Below, piece by piece: positions 63,864-64,000 of a stretch of 64,000 bases of DNA. The notes beneath the pieces are model-generated. The model was not told where the DNA came from. It saw only the letters and a program-made list of their open reading frames with translations, and made no database searches. Position numbers and translations under genes: made by a program. This DNA comes from Thioploca ingrica. Lineage in GTDB: Bacteria; Pseudomonadota; Gammaproteobacteria; Beggiatoales; Beggiatoaceae. Location of the stretch: the NCBI GenBank assembly GCA_000828835.1, contig AP014633.1, positions 3,038,001 through 3,102,000 of the forward strand, written 5' to 3'. Every line of letters starts with the position of its first letter. Within the stretch, counting starts at the first letter, position 1.

Positions 63864-64000
63864 GTGAACCGCATTATCAAACACTTTCTTTCTGTGTTGG
63901 ATGTGGGACAAGGTGAAGGGGTTGTCGTAATCCTTACAACGATAAACTGCAATAGAGTCAATAAATTCGCTCCACGAGTATCGGCACATCTTTTGCCCTA
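63864..64000 (+). CDS. Partial gene at the right edge, possible ComEC-like MBL-fold protein
   Basis: A GTG at 63864 has AGGAG at 63851-63855, an ideal distance. The frame is open for 45 codons to the edge of the window and begins NRIIKHFLSVLDVGQGEGVV. LDVGQGE is a strong signature of the metallo-beta-lactamase domain of ComEC/Rec2-type proteins. The residues after it (LTTINCNRVNKF) do not fit well, so this may be a diverged or frameshifted gene. It diverges from rnfA. Confidence 0.4.
   Translation, partial: MNRIIKHFLSVLDVGQGEGVVVILTTINCNRVNKFAPRVSAHLLP
63895..63910. promoter_or_regulatory. Putative NifA upstream activator site
   Basis: TGT-TGGATGTGGG-ACA is a perfect TGT-N10-ACA. Its centre lies about 112 bases upstream of the predicted rnfA transcription start, within the usual 80-150 base range. 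Confidence 0.5.

Overview
The window looks like a chromosome segment of a gammaproteobacterium, most likely a sulfur-oxidising member of the Thiotrichaceae (Beggiatoa/Thioploca type). This is inferred, not proven. It rests on the gene content: a nif-type rnfABCDGEH operon with nifLA nearby, a gammaproteobacterial dcw order running on to lpxC-dciA-M23, an orphan formylmethanofuran dehydrogenase A gene, very large secreted multidomain proteins, and abundant small dispersed palindromes with a decayed RAYT transposase. The DNA is moderately AT-rich and many genes have weak ribosome binding sites.

Layout. 0.2-5.6 kb: a secreted Cys-rich protein, an orphan CbiM/NikM permease, and GspL/PilN-like, PsiE and GspE genes. 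5.6-7.6 kb: a decayed region with a RAYT pseudogene between perfect 34-bp inverted repeats, a HigBA remnant, palindromes and a secreted CVNH lectin-like gene. 7.4-8.4 kb: a partial second copy of rnfH and rnfE'. It abuts, and supplies the C-terminal codons of, a glycosyltransferase-sulfotransferase fusion gene. 10.3-15.5 kb: a 1739-residue LRR/repeat surface protein. 15.6-21.6 kb: DUF2281, hemolysin III, a 1225-residue hybrid kinase, MoxR and a CopD-like protein. 21.9-34.4 kb: murD-(ftsW remnant)-murG-murC-murB-ddl-ftsQ-ftsA-ftsZ-lpxC-dciA-M23 peptidase. ftsW is reduced to about 39 C-terminal codons. 34.7-35.8 kb: a VapBC-type module between ~100-bp direct repeats. 36.1-40.8 kb: a giant NHL/PKD/cohesin/dockerin-like secreted protein whose signal peptide is out of frame by one base. 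41.2-48.5 kb: an acetyltransferase, an OmpA lipoprotein, a CAP protein, tRNA-Phe, a MipA/OmpV gene with two frameshifts, a lipoprotein, a YhhQ transporter, UppP and a VanZ-like protein. 48.6-53.1 kb: fhcA, nifL (without the FAD PAS domain) and nifA. 53.2-55.7 kb: a DUF262-HEPN pair facing an AbrB-XRE pair. 56.0-58.4 kb: three small secreted-protein genes separated by near-identical 115-bp palindrome clusters, the third cut short. 58.5-63.8 kb: rnfABCDGEH on the minus strand, with a sigma54-like promoter and a NifA-type upstream site. A divergent partial gene runs off the right edge.

How the parts fit. NifL and NifA would control nitrogen fixation, and Rnf would supply low-potential electrons to nitrogenase. 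The promoter elements upstream of rnfA suggest NifA drives this operon. The dcw genes with UppP make and recycle peptidoglycan precursors and build the divisome. The most unusual signals are the ftsW remnant, the 1-kb rnf duplication 51 kb from its source, the truncated NifL, the DUF262-HEPN/AbrB-XRE island and the cassette-like secreted-protein array. Three breaks lie at short homopolymers and could be sequencing errors.
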